Shown here: positions 34,330 through 46,499 of the stretch, piece after piece | How the letters are laid out: each line of letters starts with the position of its first letter | How positions within the stretch are numbered: position 1 is the stretch's first letter | NCBI GenBank assembly: GCA_016617855.1 | Contig: JAECUM010031583.1 | Span: 1-64,000 of the forward strand | Length of the DNA: 64,000 nucleotides | Reading direction: 5' to 3' | Source of the DNA: Megalonaias nervosa | Taxonomy: Eukaryota; Mollusca; Bivalvia; Unionida; Unionidae | Translations under genes and position numbers: made by a program | Notes under the pieces: model-generated | What the model saw: only the letters and a program-made list of their open reading frames with translations | The model's database searches: none | Told to the model about the DNA's origin: nothing

Positions 34330-37300
34330 GAATTCAAGATGGCCGCTATCGCTTAACCGGCTTGAGGCAGCTGTCCGGATTTTTGTGCCGTTTTCATGAT
34401 CTGTGTGCTTGTTGTCTGTCTTCGTCTGCGTTATTGTGTTCATCATGCACAGGCTGTTCTTTTTGAATGTGTTTCTTCATCTTCTTGTATTGGAAACGAG
34501 AAAAATTAGACTTTTTCTCAGCTGTCTTGCTCCTCTGTTGCGGCTTCCTTTGTTATCGAACAAGCCGGCATCACGTGATACTCGCCAGTCCACCCGTTTA
34601 TGCTATGATGGACCCTCATTAATTGCGTTAAATGGCCACTCCTTGGCTCTCCACACTACATTGTGCACTAGACTAAACGACCTGGGACTACATTCATCAT
34701 TCCATAACTGTAAACGGAAGCGAAAAAAGAAGCGTTGTTTCAAAGCTGGCCGGCGTAGAACAGGAAGAAGAATTCCAGTTATCTCCCTTTCGCCCTTTCC
34801 GGCGCAGAAATTTAAAAATTCGGCCGTTAATTTAGACAACCTAATCCAAATTCCAATTAAATCGTCAACCGTTGTGTCAGCTATCGAAGAGATACCACTG
34901 CGCATCGCATTATTCAATGCCCAATCAGTAGGACCATCGGAAAAGCGCACAGAAATAGTTAATTTTATCAACGACCAGAATATCGACGTCTTTTCCTGAC
35001 AAAAACATGGCTAAAAACATCAGGCGATGAACCCAAGTGCGTGGATCTAACACCCACCGGTTACTCCATCAAGTCGTTCCCCCGCCACTCTCGCGGAGGT
35101 GGAATTGCTGTCATCGCAAAGACCTCCTTGATCAACCGTCTTAACTACACAACAACTTTCAATTTCGACCACACATCGTTTGAACTAGTCCAAACTACAC
35201 TCGCACTGGAACAAAGGTCAGTCCACTTTTTCTGCCTCTACCGCCCTCCTCCTAGTAGAAAAAACAAGCTGACAGAATCTCTCTTTTTGGAGCAGTTTCC
35301 GAATCTCCTGGAGTATGGAAATTCGATAGGTGGCAACCTGATTATTCTTGGAGATTTTAACTTTCACTTTGACTGTCCTGGAAACCCATGCACATCGAAA
35401 CTCCTAGATTCCATTCACGTTTTCAACCTCAAACAGTCAGTTAGCCAACCCACCCATAAACATGGTCACATATTAGACTGGATTCTTTACAGACCTGATG
35501 ATAATATTCTTCAGTCCTCCCTGGTGTCCCACGAACTTTCATCAGATCACCTCTGCATTATATGCCATCTTGACGTATCAGTCCCTAACCCTCCACCTTT
35601 ATTCGCTACTAAGAGAAACCTCCGTATGATAAACAGAACCAAACTAATGCATGACATCCAAGCAAACCTAACAACTAGCTTACCCACTACAGCAGAACAA
35701 CTTGATAACTGCCTGCGTTCATTGCTCGACAAACATGCCCCAGCAACCAAGTGCAGTGTAGCAATTCAGAAGTGTTCTCCGTGGTATAGCAGTGTTAGGG
35801 ACCAGCTTCGCACTGCCAAAAGAGACCGCCGTAAAGCTGAGAGGCTTTGGCTTTCCACCAGACTCACTATTCATAAGCAGATCTATGATGCCGCTAAGAA
35901 GAATGTCACAAACATAGTCCATGCAGCTAAATCAGCCCACTACAGTACTAAAATCATGGAAAGTTCCAGCTGCAAAGAGCTATTTGAGATTACTAACAAG
36001 CTGATGTCAAGGAACAAATGTACACCACTTCCAGCTACCTTCTCTCTAGTCGACCTTCCGGACCTGTTTGCAAATTTCTTCCGTGACAAAGTACAAACCA
36101 TCAGAGATAAACTTGACAACACAATTTCAGTTGACTCATCGTCACCATACAGTTGCGATACAGAATTTCAGCGGCAACAGTTAGCAGCATTTGAACCTGT
36201 CTCTATGGATTTAGTACGTACAATCGTGATGAAGAGTGCACCAAAGTCATGTGAACTGGATCCGATCCCGACGTCACTGCTGCTAGAGTGCTTGGATCCA
36301 ATACTGCCTTCACTAACTGATGTTATTAATACCTCTCTCTCAACTGGCGAATTCCCATCATTTTACAAAACTGCCATTGTAAGGCCTCTGCTGAAGAAAC
36401 CAACACTCGACCATAATGATTTAAAGAACTACCGCCCAGTTTCTAATCTCCCATTCATGTCAAAAATCTTAGAAAAAGTTGTTCTATCCCAACTTGTATC
36501 TCATCTGAATTCAAACAGTCTTTTTAGCAATGTACAGTCTGCATATCGCCCTTGCCACAGTACTGAAACTACTCTTCTGAAAGTAGTCAATGACCTTCTC
36601 TCTGCTTTGGATGGCGGAAAGATTACAGTCCTCACTCTCCTTGACTTGTCTGCAGCATTTGACACTATAGACCATGATATATTACTTCACCGTCTCCAGC
36701 ATGTATTTGGCATTCATGATACGGCCTTACTATGGTTCAAGTCCTACTTGGTCAACAGGACACAAATTGTGTCCGCAAATGGAAAACACTCCAGCCCAGT
36801 TGATCTATGCTGTGGTGTTCCACAGGGGTCTGTTCTTGGACCTGTTCTCTTCATTCTATACACTCAGCCACTCTCAAGTGTCATAGATCATCATCCAGTG
36901 TCTCACCAATTGTATGCTGATGACACCCAAATATACAAATCTAGCCATCCAGCTGAAGTTGAAGCTACCATCCAAGGCGTAGAGAGGTGCATTTCCGATG
37001 TGAAATCATGGATGACATGTAACAAGCTGCAGATGAATGATGATAAAACTGAAGCCATCCTGATTACAACACAAAGACTTTCTCATTCACATCCTTTACC
37101 TCAGACAATAAATATCAATAACACCAACATTAAATTCACACAGTCAGTGCGAAACCTCGGTGTCACTCTCGACAGTACTCTCTCGTTGCACCAACATGTC
37201 ATGAACATATGCAAGGCTGCATATCTTGAGCTGAGACGAATCAGCTCCATTCGCAAGTATCTTTCAGTTGATGCCACTAAAACACTTGTGTGTTCCTTAG

Positions 37301-37960
37301 TACTTTCAAGACTGGACTATTGTAACTCAATTCTGTCTGGTTCGTCTCAATATCTACTTCAGAAACTTCAAAAAGTTCAAAATACAGCTGCTCGAATCAT
37401 CCTTAGAGTACCACGATCAGAGCACGCCTCTCCCCTGCTCTCTACCCTACACTGGCTATCCATACGATCCAGAATTAAACACAAAATTTGTTCTCTGTGC
37501 TACGTTTCACTGACGGGCTCCAGTCCAACATACCTATCTGACCTCACCCATGTGTACACACCTGCAAGATGCTTACGCTCCTCTTCTGACACTCGTATTC
37601 TCATTATTCCCACTATGAAGATGAAATCATATGGACAACGCTCTTTTGCATACCAGGGCCCAGCAACGTGGAACGAATTGCCCACTGCACTTAGACACAA
37701 AGACACAGTGATCTCATTCAAGAGCGCTCTTAAAACTCACCTATTTCAACTGCAAGAACAGACTTAAAGACCTAATAATGTATCCTTGCCTTAAATATTT
37801 ACAGCATATTTTCTGTTTCTACTTTCGTGGTGTTTGTTTTTAATTTTGTAATCATATCATTATATATGTTTTTTTAAGTTTTGTCAAATGTTGTAAAGCG
37901 CTTAGAGCTTCTAAAGATTAGGCGCTATACAAAGTCCTCATTATTATTATTATTATTATT
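34330..37960 (+). mobile_element. L2/CR1-like non-LTR retrotransposon nested in the polymerase gene
   Basis: About 3.6 kb. Compared with the element 1 polymerase, the insertion falls after GTTTCGAT and the host frame resumes at AACCTAAAAAGC. The 3' end has the hairpin-type tail TTGTAAAGCGCTTAGAGC...AGGCGCTATACAAAG followed by (ATT)n, a tail shared by L2-like LINEs and their SINEs. No clear target duplication is seen. Length and single long ORF suggest a nearly complete copy. Confidence 0.93.
34403..37767 (+). pseudogene. L2/CR1-like ORF: AP endonuclease plus reverse transcriptase (one frameshift)
   Basis: The 5' frame (to 34999) has a basic region (CKRKRKKKRC) and the start of the apurinic endonuclease (IALFNAQSVGP). 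After a frame change near 35000 a 908-codon frame runs to 37767. It includes endonuclease blocks (ILGDFNFHFD; SSDHLCIICH), RT blocks (LKNYRPVSNLPFMSKILEKV; LLDLSAAFDTIDHDILL; GVPQGSVLGPVLF; YADDTQIYKSS) and a C-terminal LQKVQNTAARIIL/LHWLSIRSRIKHKI region typical of this clade. Only one lesion, so this copy is younger than the decay of the Maverick genes. It makes a target-primed retrotransposition enzyme. Confidence 0.93.
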
Positions 37961-39744
37961 AACCTAAAAAGCTGCTTTGGTGAAAACTATATCAATTTGA
38001 CAAAAAAAGGTATATTTCCTTACGAGTATCTCGATGATTGGAGCAGATTTGATGAAACTTCCCTTCCTGATAAAGATAAATTTTACTCGCAACTCAAAAA
38101 TGAAAATATCACAGATGACGAATACAAATATGCACAAGATATTTGGAATAAATTTAGTTGTAAAACATTTGGTGATTATCACGATTTATATTTGAAAACA
38201 GATGTTTTATTACTAGCAGATGTTTTTGAGAGTTTTCGTCAAGTGAGTCATAAAAATTATGGGCTAGACCCCTGTTGGTATTATTCCTCACCTGGACTGT
38301 CTTGGGACGCTCTACTAAAAACAAGTAAGATAGAACTGGATCTCTTAACAGATGTCGATATGTTTAACTATATTGAAAAAGGTATCAGAGGCGGAATTAG
38401 CGTTATAACAAAAAAATATGCAGCTGCTAATAACAAATATCTGAAAAATTATGATAAAAATCTCCCGTCCAATTATATTATTTATCTGGACGCTAATAAT
38501 TGGTATGCTATGCAATGTCAGAACCAATGCCGTGTAGTGGGTTTCATTGGATAACTCCAGATCAATTTCTTAGAGAAACTGAAAACAATTTACCTAGAAA
38601 AATTAAGAATGATTATTCCGATATTTCATACTTTGTTGAAGTTGATCTAGATTATCTTAGTTCGTTACATGATCTACATAACAATTATCCGTTTTGTGCG
38701 GAGTCAATGATGATTAATTATAGTTTATTATCACCTGAACAACGAGCAACGACAACAGCAAAAAATTCGATTGTTAATAAGTTAGTTCCAAATTTGTTAA
38801 ATAAAAGAAATTACGTTATGCATTACAAAAATTTAAAACAAGCAGTAGATGCTGGACTAATTCTGAGAAAAGTTCATCGCGTGCTAACGTTTAATCAGTC
38901 GAGGTGGATGGCAAATTATATTGACTTAAATATGAAACGTCGTGCTGTGGCTAAAACCGAATTTGAGAAAAACTTTTTCAAGTTAATGAACAACTCGGTG
39001 TTCGGTAAGACGATGGAAAATATTCGAAAAAGAGTTTCGATAGAAATTGTTAATGACATAAATCGCAGAAATAAATTAGTTAACGATGATGGTTTTGTTA
39101 GTATGAAAACATTTAATGAAACTCTTGTTGCAATACAACGACGAAAGACAAATTTAAAGTTAAATAAACCGATTTATGTTGGTGCAGCTGTACTTGATAT
39201 ATCGAAGTGGCTGATGTACAATTTTCATTATAATTTTACCAAAAAGCAGTGGCCAGGTTCAGAGTTGCTATTTACTGATACAGATTCGCTAGTTTATAAT
39301 ATAAAATGTGAAGATGTCTATCAGGATATTTACAATAATAAAAATCTGTTCGATTTATCCGATTATCCAGCATGTAGTGGATTTCAAGATAATTCGAATA
39401 AGAAAGTTATTGGAAAAATGAAAGATGAATTTATGTTTATGCCAGTTAGGGAATTTGTTGGACTAAAGAGTAAAATGTATGCTGTCATATTCGATGACAA
39501 TAAACTTACAAAAAAAAAGCAAAAGGTATTCCTCGAGGATATGTGGAAAAGATGATGAATTTTGACGATTTTAAAGCAGCGCTAAACAACAGCGTCATTT
39601 TTATCAAAACAAATGTTATCAGAACAAATCATCATAAACTTGAAACGAATACAATTATAAAACGGGGACTAAGTAATTTTGATGATAAAAGATATTGCAG
39701 AGACGGAATTAATACACTAGCGCTTGGACATTATGCAAGTAAGT

Positions 39745-39786
39745 TTGTCTAAACATCAGAAATAATGTTCGAAAATTTAACATTAG
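39745..39786 (+). repeat. 42-bp hairpin module following polymerase stop (element 2 copy)
   Basis: Same module as at 2363-2404 and inside the terminal repeats at 41602-41643; differs from the right terminal copy at one base (CATCAG versus CATTAG). Contains TAATGTT...AACATTA arms. Confidence 0.8.
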
Positions 39787-39816
39787 TCGATGGAGTTAAT
39801 AGCAAAATAAAAAATA

Positions 39817-40211
39817 ATGGTTAATGACCAGCAATTATCATTTGAATTTAACGATGAAATTTCAGGTATTTGTTTTAGTAAATTTGACAGAATCAAACTC
39901 TCCCTTATCAGATCAGACGATAGCAAATATTTTAATTATCTCGAAAGTTTGCGAGACGAGCTTGCACTAAATATGACAATTTTCATGATCCGATCAGCCA
40001 ACAAGAATACACAAAAATCAACATAGACTTGGACAGGTCGGAGGTTTTTGCAAAAGGTAGTAAGTATCTTCTCAGTAAGATAGCAATGAAAGAACTATTT
40101 GAATGTCGTCGTAAAGTATCTGGTAGAATTAAATTTTATTTGTACAATCATGACAGTACATTGTAGTTAATCGCGACTGTTGAGACACTGTTTATTGGTC
40201 AAGAAATATAA
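39817..40211 (+). pseudogene. Degenerate copy of the conserved post-polymerase ORF
   Basis: Homologous to the intact 131-codon ORF at 2438-2833 of element 1 (shared MV..QQLSFE, EISGICFSK.DRIKLSLIR). The frame is lost near 39965 (two bases fewer than element 1) and an additional TAG occurs near 40165. The later part, KINIDLDRS, LLSKIAMKELFE and KVSG, is readable in the shifted frame to 40211. Its start ATG overlaps the stop of a short upstream frame. Confidence 0.7.
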
Positions 40212-40974
40212 CTCTGTATACCATATCTGTTTTTAAAAGGGAGATAATACTGTTCCAGCTAAGTTTAAAATCTTTTGTAGTTATCGAACATAGCATATAT
40301 ACTGCAACATTTGTTCCGTATTTTTTTTTTTTGACTAATGAAATGTATCTAAAATCTGATGGTAATTTTAAGACCTACAAATCCTGGTAGCAGTTCTGTA
40401 TTTGCCAAAATAACTAGCAATTTCCTCTTACATAAATATAACATAGTTACTGTAGATTCTCGCTTATAAGTTAAGTCCAACTGCATAGACTCAAATATGC
40501 TGTCGTATAATGCACGAGCATATCATTGGTCTGCGCAGTTTTGCTAGAAGTAATCAGTAAAACAAACAAGATAAACTCTGATCTGCAGGCACATAATGCT
40601 ATGGCAGATCTTTATCTTTTTGTCTGCAGTTTAGCCTCGACTTGTAAGTGAGTATATATGCTATGTCATTTACCTAAAAACCCATTCATGCAGAATATTG
40701 ATTATTTCTCGCAGTAATGTATATATATACAGCGCTATGTAGTCATTCAGCCCACTCGTTGTCATTATTAATTAGTATCCTTGACAGCAGTCGATCTTAT
40801 ACAGCCTATGTCTTTCAGCCAACATTCGGATTTCGTTTTTCTGTACAATATAAAATAAAAAATCATGTATTTCTCCATTTATTTATAATGATGTTTTCAG
40901 AATCAGAAAATATAATGTAAAATTGTGCAAATTTCTGTTGAACGTATAGAAGGCCTGTTTGTATGTGTCTGTCC
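40212..40974. other. Non-coding spacer of element 2
   Basis: Related to 2834-3300 of element 1 at its beginning. No gene recognised; the 67-codon frame at 40717-40920 has no support. Confidence 0.5.
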
Positions 40975-41515
40975 TTAAGATAAGTTTATATGTAACTGTG
41001 CTGTCCTAGAGTTAAGTTCTTAGAATTAAGTTTATATGTAACCTCTGATCCTGCTAGGATGTCCTTTGGCAACCTAGGGGGTCACATGGGGTTAATTGTG
41101 CTGTCCTAGGATAAGTTTATATATAACCTCTGATCCTGCTAGGATTTCCTTAGGCAACCTAGGGGATCACATGGGGTTGTATAAAACTGTGCTGTCTGCT
41201 TCGTCTGATTTCGAATTTCCTCTGATACTGCTAGGATGTCATTTGGCAACCTAGGGGGTGACATGGGGATAAACTGTGCTGCCCTAGGATAAGTTTATAT
41301 GTAACCTCTGATCCTGCTAGGATGTTCTTTGACAACCTAGGGGGTCACATGGGATTAAACTGTGCTGTCTGTTTCGTCTGATTTCGAATTTCCTCTGATC
41401 CTGCTAGGATGTCATTTGGCAACCTAGGGGGTCACATGGGGATTTATTCAAATACCCCTGAACTTGCTAGGATGTTGTTTGGCAACCTAGGAGTCCACAT
41501 GAGGTTGTGCTGTGA
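40975..41515. repeat. Subterminal tandem repeat of Maverick element 2
   Basis: Six to seven degenerate copies of a unit built on CCTCTGATCCTGCTAGGATG and GGCAACCTAGGGGGTCACAT, with intervening CTGTGCTGTCCTAGGATAAG. The CTAGGATG/CAACCTAG parts form small inverted repeats. Same location as the different tandem array of element 1. Confidence 0.85.
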
Positions 41516-41573
41516 TTATATGTTTTGTAAAAATATTTTATTATTATGATTTAAAAATATTTTTTATTTTTAC

Positions 41574-41840
41574 TGTTTTATTTTGTACAGCTTTAGAAAT
41601 TTTGTCTAAACATTAGAAATAATGTTCGAAAATTTAACATTAGGGGCTGTAATAGTAGTAGAGTAAGGTAAGTTGTTCCTAGCCCGGAGACCTCCTACTC
41701 TGGACAAAACATATTTTGTCAGAAATATGAACGTCATCATTCTAAGCTAAAAAAAAAGGATGCTGACAAAAATTTTAACGTATAAAGTTTTGGGGGGTAG
41801 GGGGTCTCTGGGATTAGGAACCTTACCTTACTCTACTACT
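41574..41840. repeat. Right terminal inverted repeat of element 2
   Basis: Reverse complement of 20259-20522 with minor differences. The outer part from about 41657 to 41840 is an imperfect palindrome ending CTTACTCTACTACT. The inner part carries the hairpin module at 41602-41643. GCTGA follows at 41841-41845, matching the left flank. Confidence 0.95.
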
Positions 41841-41845
41841 GCTGA

Positions 41846-43439
41846 GAAACACAGTTTTGAGGATAAAGCTGAATCTTTGTGCAACACATGGTCTAATTTT
41901 AGCAAACTAATTGCAGAAGCGGTCTCACAACCAATGGAAAAGTGATGTGGTTATCACTGATTTATCAGCTCTTCATTCACCGACGATCTGTCCTATGGCT
42001 TGCAGACAAGTATATAAACAATCATAGTCAACAAATAAACCGATTGATTTAATTGTCATAGAAAATATTCTCATTGTAAATGGATCGTCTTCGGATCCAC
42101 ACCGACACAATAAAGCAAGAACAGCGTGCGATTAGTCGTGGCTCTCGAAACTCATCAGGGAATTCGATTTTCATCTCAAATTACATGAGAGTAATTATTG
42201 GAAAGTGTCTGTAAGACCGGATCGATAAATGAAGACAACAGGCGGAAATTAACATTATAACCCGGTCTTTTTGCCCTGCATAATGGTCGAACAAGTAATC
42301 GTCTAAGTCATTAGGATTTTATAAAGGGAGCGAGGCCGGATTCACCCCACCCCCATCCCACGGTATTGTGATCAATACGGACAGTTTAAAAAAAAATGTT
42401 TACCAAATTTTGTAGATGAAATTTACAAGGTTTGACCTGTGAGATTTTCTTCCAATTTCGTGTAGAGATTTGCAAATTAAGGTACTTAATCTCTATATGC
42501 GTGTAGGTTTTGGAAACTTCGTTTGTCAGAACAGGGGCATGGCAAAATTAAAAAATAAAAGATATTTTATACCAGTTCAGCTAGTTTAAGACCTACATTT
42601 AAAGGGCTCAAGAATAAGAATGACTTAAAATACGATAAAATCACCAACTACACTGATAGAGAATATTATTTTGGACTATATGAGAAGACAAAGTCCCAGT
42701 TTTTGGCAAATTTCGCCACAAAACTTGAGCCTCAGACAGACGACATACGTACCAAAACGTGAAATTTTGTGAAAACGTAAGGACCTAAGCCCACTATTAC
42801 TTTTTTCGTATGCTTTTCGATTTGTTTTGATAACTTTATGAAAATTAATATTAACAAATGGAAGTAGTTCGAAAAATTCTTAAATATTCACAAATGTTCG
42901 GTAATTATCATGCCTGCGTTTCATTTTTAGGAAAACATTCGCAGGAGAGACTTGCTTATTTGTTTTTCATTTCGCCACAGCGTTTGTACGTAAAATAGTT
43001 CCCCGCATTGCGTATACACGTTGTGGGAAAATAAAAGACAAATACCCTAGCCCCCCCCCCCAACGCAATGTTTTCCTTAAACGGAAAATACATATATTAT
43101 AGTTTCTATGCAAAAGATTATATACAGGAACTTCAAAAAAAATGTAAGCGTGAATATTCTCAATCTGATTAAAATCAGACCGCCCCTTCCTACGTGAAGA
43201 TCTGACAGCGACCGTTTATGGGTCATGTTTCTGTGACCTTTTGAATTAGCCAGTTGAGATGTAGCTTACAGAAATTTGAAAGTGAATCAAATCGTTTGGC
43301 ACACGTTGATGCTCTTCAGCCATACTGCTCATAACGCGAAGGTGTAAGACTACACCTGACTGGCTGATAAAATTAGCGATTACGGTAACAACATAGGTCA
43401 CCAAAACACGACCCCAAAGCGGTCTCCAATCAAAATTCT
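41846..43439. other. Intergenic DNA right of element 2
   Basis: Nothing recognised: no long frame, no repeat family apart from a C10 run near 43052. Confidence 0.5.
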
Positions 43440-44095
43440 TATACTCATATACAAATAAAAAAATTATATTTATACACCAATCAAAATACTAATACTCATA
43501 TACTAATCAAAATACTTATATAATAATCAAAAACTTATATACCAATCAAAATACTTATACTAATATACTGATCAAAATACTTAAATAATAATCAAAAACT
43601 TATACTCATATCCTAATCAAAATACTTGCACTCGTATACTAATCAAAATACTTGTACTCGTATACTAATCAGAATACTTGTATTTAATATCCTAATCAAA
43701 ATCCTTGTACCCGTATACTAATCAAAATACTTGTACTCATGTCCTAATCAAAATACTTGTTCTCATATCCTAATCAAAATACTTGTACTCGTATACTAAT
43801 CAAAAAATGCTTGTACTCGTATATCGTATGCTAATCAAAATGCTAATCAAAATACTAATCGCAAAACATATATACTAATAAAAAACTTATACTCATGTAC
43901 TAATCAAAACACATACTCATACTAATCAAAATACTTGTATTCATATACTAATAAAATACTTAGACTAATCAAACTGCTTATAGTCATATACAAATTAAAT
44001 ACTTATATTAATATACTTATGAACTTACATGCATATAATAATCAAAATACTTATACTCATATACTAATACAAAAACTTACATACTAATTAAAATC
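43440..44095. repeat. Degenerate minisatellite, about 25-27-bp unit
   Basis: More than twenty imperfect copies of a unit like ACTTATACTCATATACTAAT followed by CAAAAT, with GT/TT variants (ACTTGTACTCGTATACTAAT) in the middle block. Confidence 0.9.
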
Positions 44096-44169
44096 CTTTG
44101 ATATTTAAAAATAATACGTTCTGCATTTTTCAGATAAATCATCATCAAAGTTATGTATCATATGCATAC

Positions 44170-44171
<2 letters not shown>

Positions 44172-44222
<51 letters not shown>
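44172..44222. repeat. (GA)n microsatellite
   Basis: About 25 perfect GA dinucleotides. A 124-codon frame runs through it only because GAGAGA has no stop. Confidence 0.98.
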
Positions 44223-44224
<2 letters not shown>

Positions 44225-45039
44225 AACAGAGGGCGCTGGAAACAGGAGTGATTCACTCTCATTGTCTACGTCTAGTTGGATTGACAGATTTAAAAGCCTT
44301 TATTTTTTCGATGCTTTTCCTGAATTACGTAGTATTGCAGAGATCGATTCGAGACACGGTGATAACCGCTAACATAAGTTGTACGTCCTCTTTTGTCCAT
44401 AAGTCAGTGGTAGATCACGTAGCCCAAAGTAATCAACTTTGGATCGTACAAGAAATTTCCTTCTGTGACTAGAATAAATTACGGAACTCTCATGGTTAAT
44501 TGGTAAATTTTTTTTCCTTCTCATTTCTGAGTCATACTTGACACTTGTTTCATCGAGAATCCTAACAATAGTATGCGGGGGGGGGGGAGTCTTTGGCGAA
44601 ACAAGGAATATAACATTATGATTTTGGCTTTTGAAGACAGAATATATTATTTGTACGCATCGTAGAAGAGTACGGTGTGGTGGATATCGAACCTTTGAAG
44701 CCGCGCGTCATTTGGGTTTTCTTATATCCTTGGGTGGGTAAATATGCTCGATTCCATACCAGTCACAATTAAATTTTGACAGAACAGATCGACATCGAAC
44801 ACATTCGTCGGTAGTAAGGTTTGATTAAATGCAAAGTTCTTCCACTCACCAATTTGTACCATTCCGTTTTACCTATAGACAGGGAAAAGTGATGTTTCTT
44901 CAGGTCATCTGTGTACTGAAACATATAATCAAGATCAGATTTGCCGCCACGAGGACTACGAACATGCCTTGACAGGAACGTGGGTTAGTACCGAATTGTT
45001 GCTTGGTCTCACTCGTGAATACTTCTTGTTAAAAGTATG

Positions 45040-45755
45040 CGAAATTTGTCGTTTTTCTGCCACAGAACAATACCAACACTGCAGTCATGGGATTTTGCCA
45101 GCATTTAATACGAAATTTGTCGTTTTTCTGCCACAGAACAATACCAACACTGCAGTCATGGGATTTTGCCAGCATTTAATACGCAATTTGTCGTTTTTCT
45201 GCCACAGAACAATACCAACACTGCAGTCATGGGATTTTGCCAGCATTTAATACGCAATTTGTCGTTTTTCTGCCACAGAACAATACCAACACTGCAGTCA
45301 TGGGATTTTGCCAGCATTTAATACGAAATTTGTCGTTCTTCTGCCACAGAACAATACCAACACTGCAGTCATAGGATTTTGCCAGCATTTAATACGAAAT
45401 TTGTCGTTTTTCTGCCACAGAACAATACCAACACTGCAGTCATGGGATTTTGCCAGCATTTAATACGCAATTTGTCTTTCTTCTGCCACAGAACAATACC
45501 AACACTGCAGTCATGGGATTTTGCCAGCATTTAATACGAAATTTGTCGTTTTTCTGCCACAGAACAATACCAACACTGCAGCCATGGGATTTTGCCAGCA
45601 TTTAATACGAAATTTGTCGTTCTTCTGCCACAGAACAATACCAACACTGCAGTCATGGGATTTTGCCAGCATTTAATACGAAATTTGTCGTTTTTCTGCC
45701 ACAGAACAATACCAACACTGCAGTCATGGGATTTTGCCAGCATTTAATACGAAAT
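45040..45755. repeat. 71-bp tandem repeat, about ten copies
   Basis: Nearly identical units starting CGAAATTTGTCGTTTTTCTG, containing CAGAACAATACCAACACTGC and ending CCAGCATTTAATA. Copies differ by only a few bases (CGAAATT/CGCAATT, TTTTTC/TTCTTC), so the array expanded recently. Unit length is not a multiple of three. Confidence 0.97.
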
Positions 45756-46499
45756 TCTGAGACTGAAGCAAGAAGCTAGACGTTACTCTTCTTGCAGTCA
45801 GATAACTTCAACGAACGGTACCAGTTCTTGTCCTACATGTAAAACCTCCACGCTCATAATTATATTTTGAGCGTCAGGATCTTACCGCCTAACTAACGGC
45901 GCTGTGTAGTCTGTTTTGATGTCGTCTAACATCGTAACGAAAGTCAAATTTTCAGGATTATCTCATACAACTGGCAACCAATAACGACGCTTTTCTACAA
46001 AGTAAAGTCATAATATTTTAGTCAGACTTTACTTACTCTGATGTCTTTTCTGTAATAAATTCAAATTCTCACAAAGAAATGGACTTGTTTTCAAGTTTCA
46101 TTGGCCTACATTTCAGTTGGCTGGAAAGCGATGAAAGCCGGGAATGCCGAAATCGGGTTATTCCATTGTATAATTTACCAGTCTCCGATCATAAATACTG
46201 CACCTGGAGTCACACAATCAATTTACACAATTAGATTTTAAAAGGGACTACTGAGCGACAGGGACACTTATACGGTTTTGACCTGAATTCACCAAAGTAA
46301 ATCATGACACCATGGAAACTCACTAACACTTCACTCCGTAACGTTTGCCCCGAGAAATTGGCTAATTATTTTGGTCTGAATAATATTTCCCCAGCAATGA
46401 CTTCCCATAATCAAACAAGTAATCACAAAAATCTAAGAAATCCTTAAAATGGAGAGCTATAAACAAATGCGCATACTCCAAATTTATTACATTATATAA

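Larger units (their letters stand above)
32625..39752 (+). pseudogene. Maverick type-B DNA polymerase, interrupted by a LINE
   Basis: Starts MLKLRDIAIKN at 32625 (upstream residues of the longer frame are low complexity). In-frame TAA at 33060-33062; the frame then continues with LYVDLPQKIKNKKCCINVKN and DDKCFQW up to 33464, shifts, and continues with a zinc finger (CYRCLHGF...HLKYC), exo I YADFEC, the zinc/endonuclease VII-like insert, exo II NFRGYD. The LINE interrupts at 34330-37960. The gene resumes at 37961 with KSCFGENY. Motif A is damaged (LDANNWY followed by a shift near 38510), motif B and motif C DTDS are intact, and another shift occurs at an A9 tract near 39512-39520. Ends NTLALGHY at 39752. 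Close relative of the element 1 copy. Not functional. Confidence 0.95.
20259..41840 (+). mobile_element. Complete Maverick/Polinton element 2 (about 21.6 kb)
   Basis: Bounded by terminal inverted repeats starting AGTAGTAGAGTAAGGTAAGG on each side. The 5 bases GCTGA flank both ends; TGCTGA can be read as a 6-bp duplication (20253-20258 and 41840-41845) if the right terminus is one base shorter. Inside are all hallmark Maverick genes: protein-primed DNA polymerase, rve integrase with chromodomain, packaging ATPase, adenain-like protease, major and minor capsid proteins. Most are broken by single indels or stops. An L2-like LINE at 34330-37960 is nested in the polymerase gene. Confidence 0.97.

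Noticed and set aside
36674..36886. Short ORF inside the LINE
   Set aside because: Shadow frame of the reverse transcriptase.
44098..44472. 124-codon ORF through a (GA)n tract
   Set aside because: Openness comes from the Arg/Glu microsatellite translation; flanks show no family features.
45040..45755. Regular direct repeats resembling a CRISPR array
   Set aside because: The 71-bp units are contiguous with no variable spacers, lie in animal DNA and have no cas genes.
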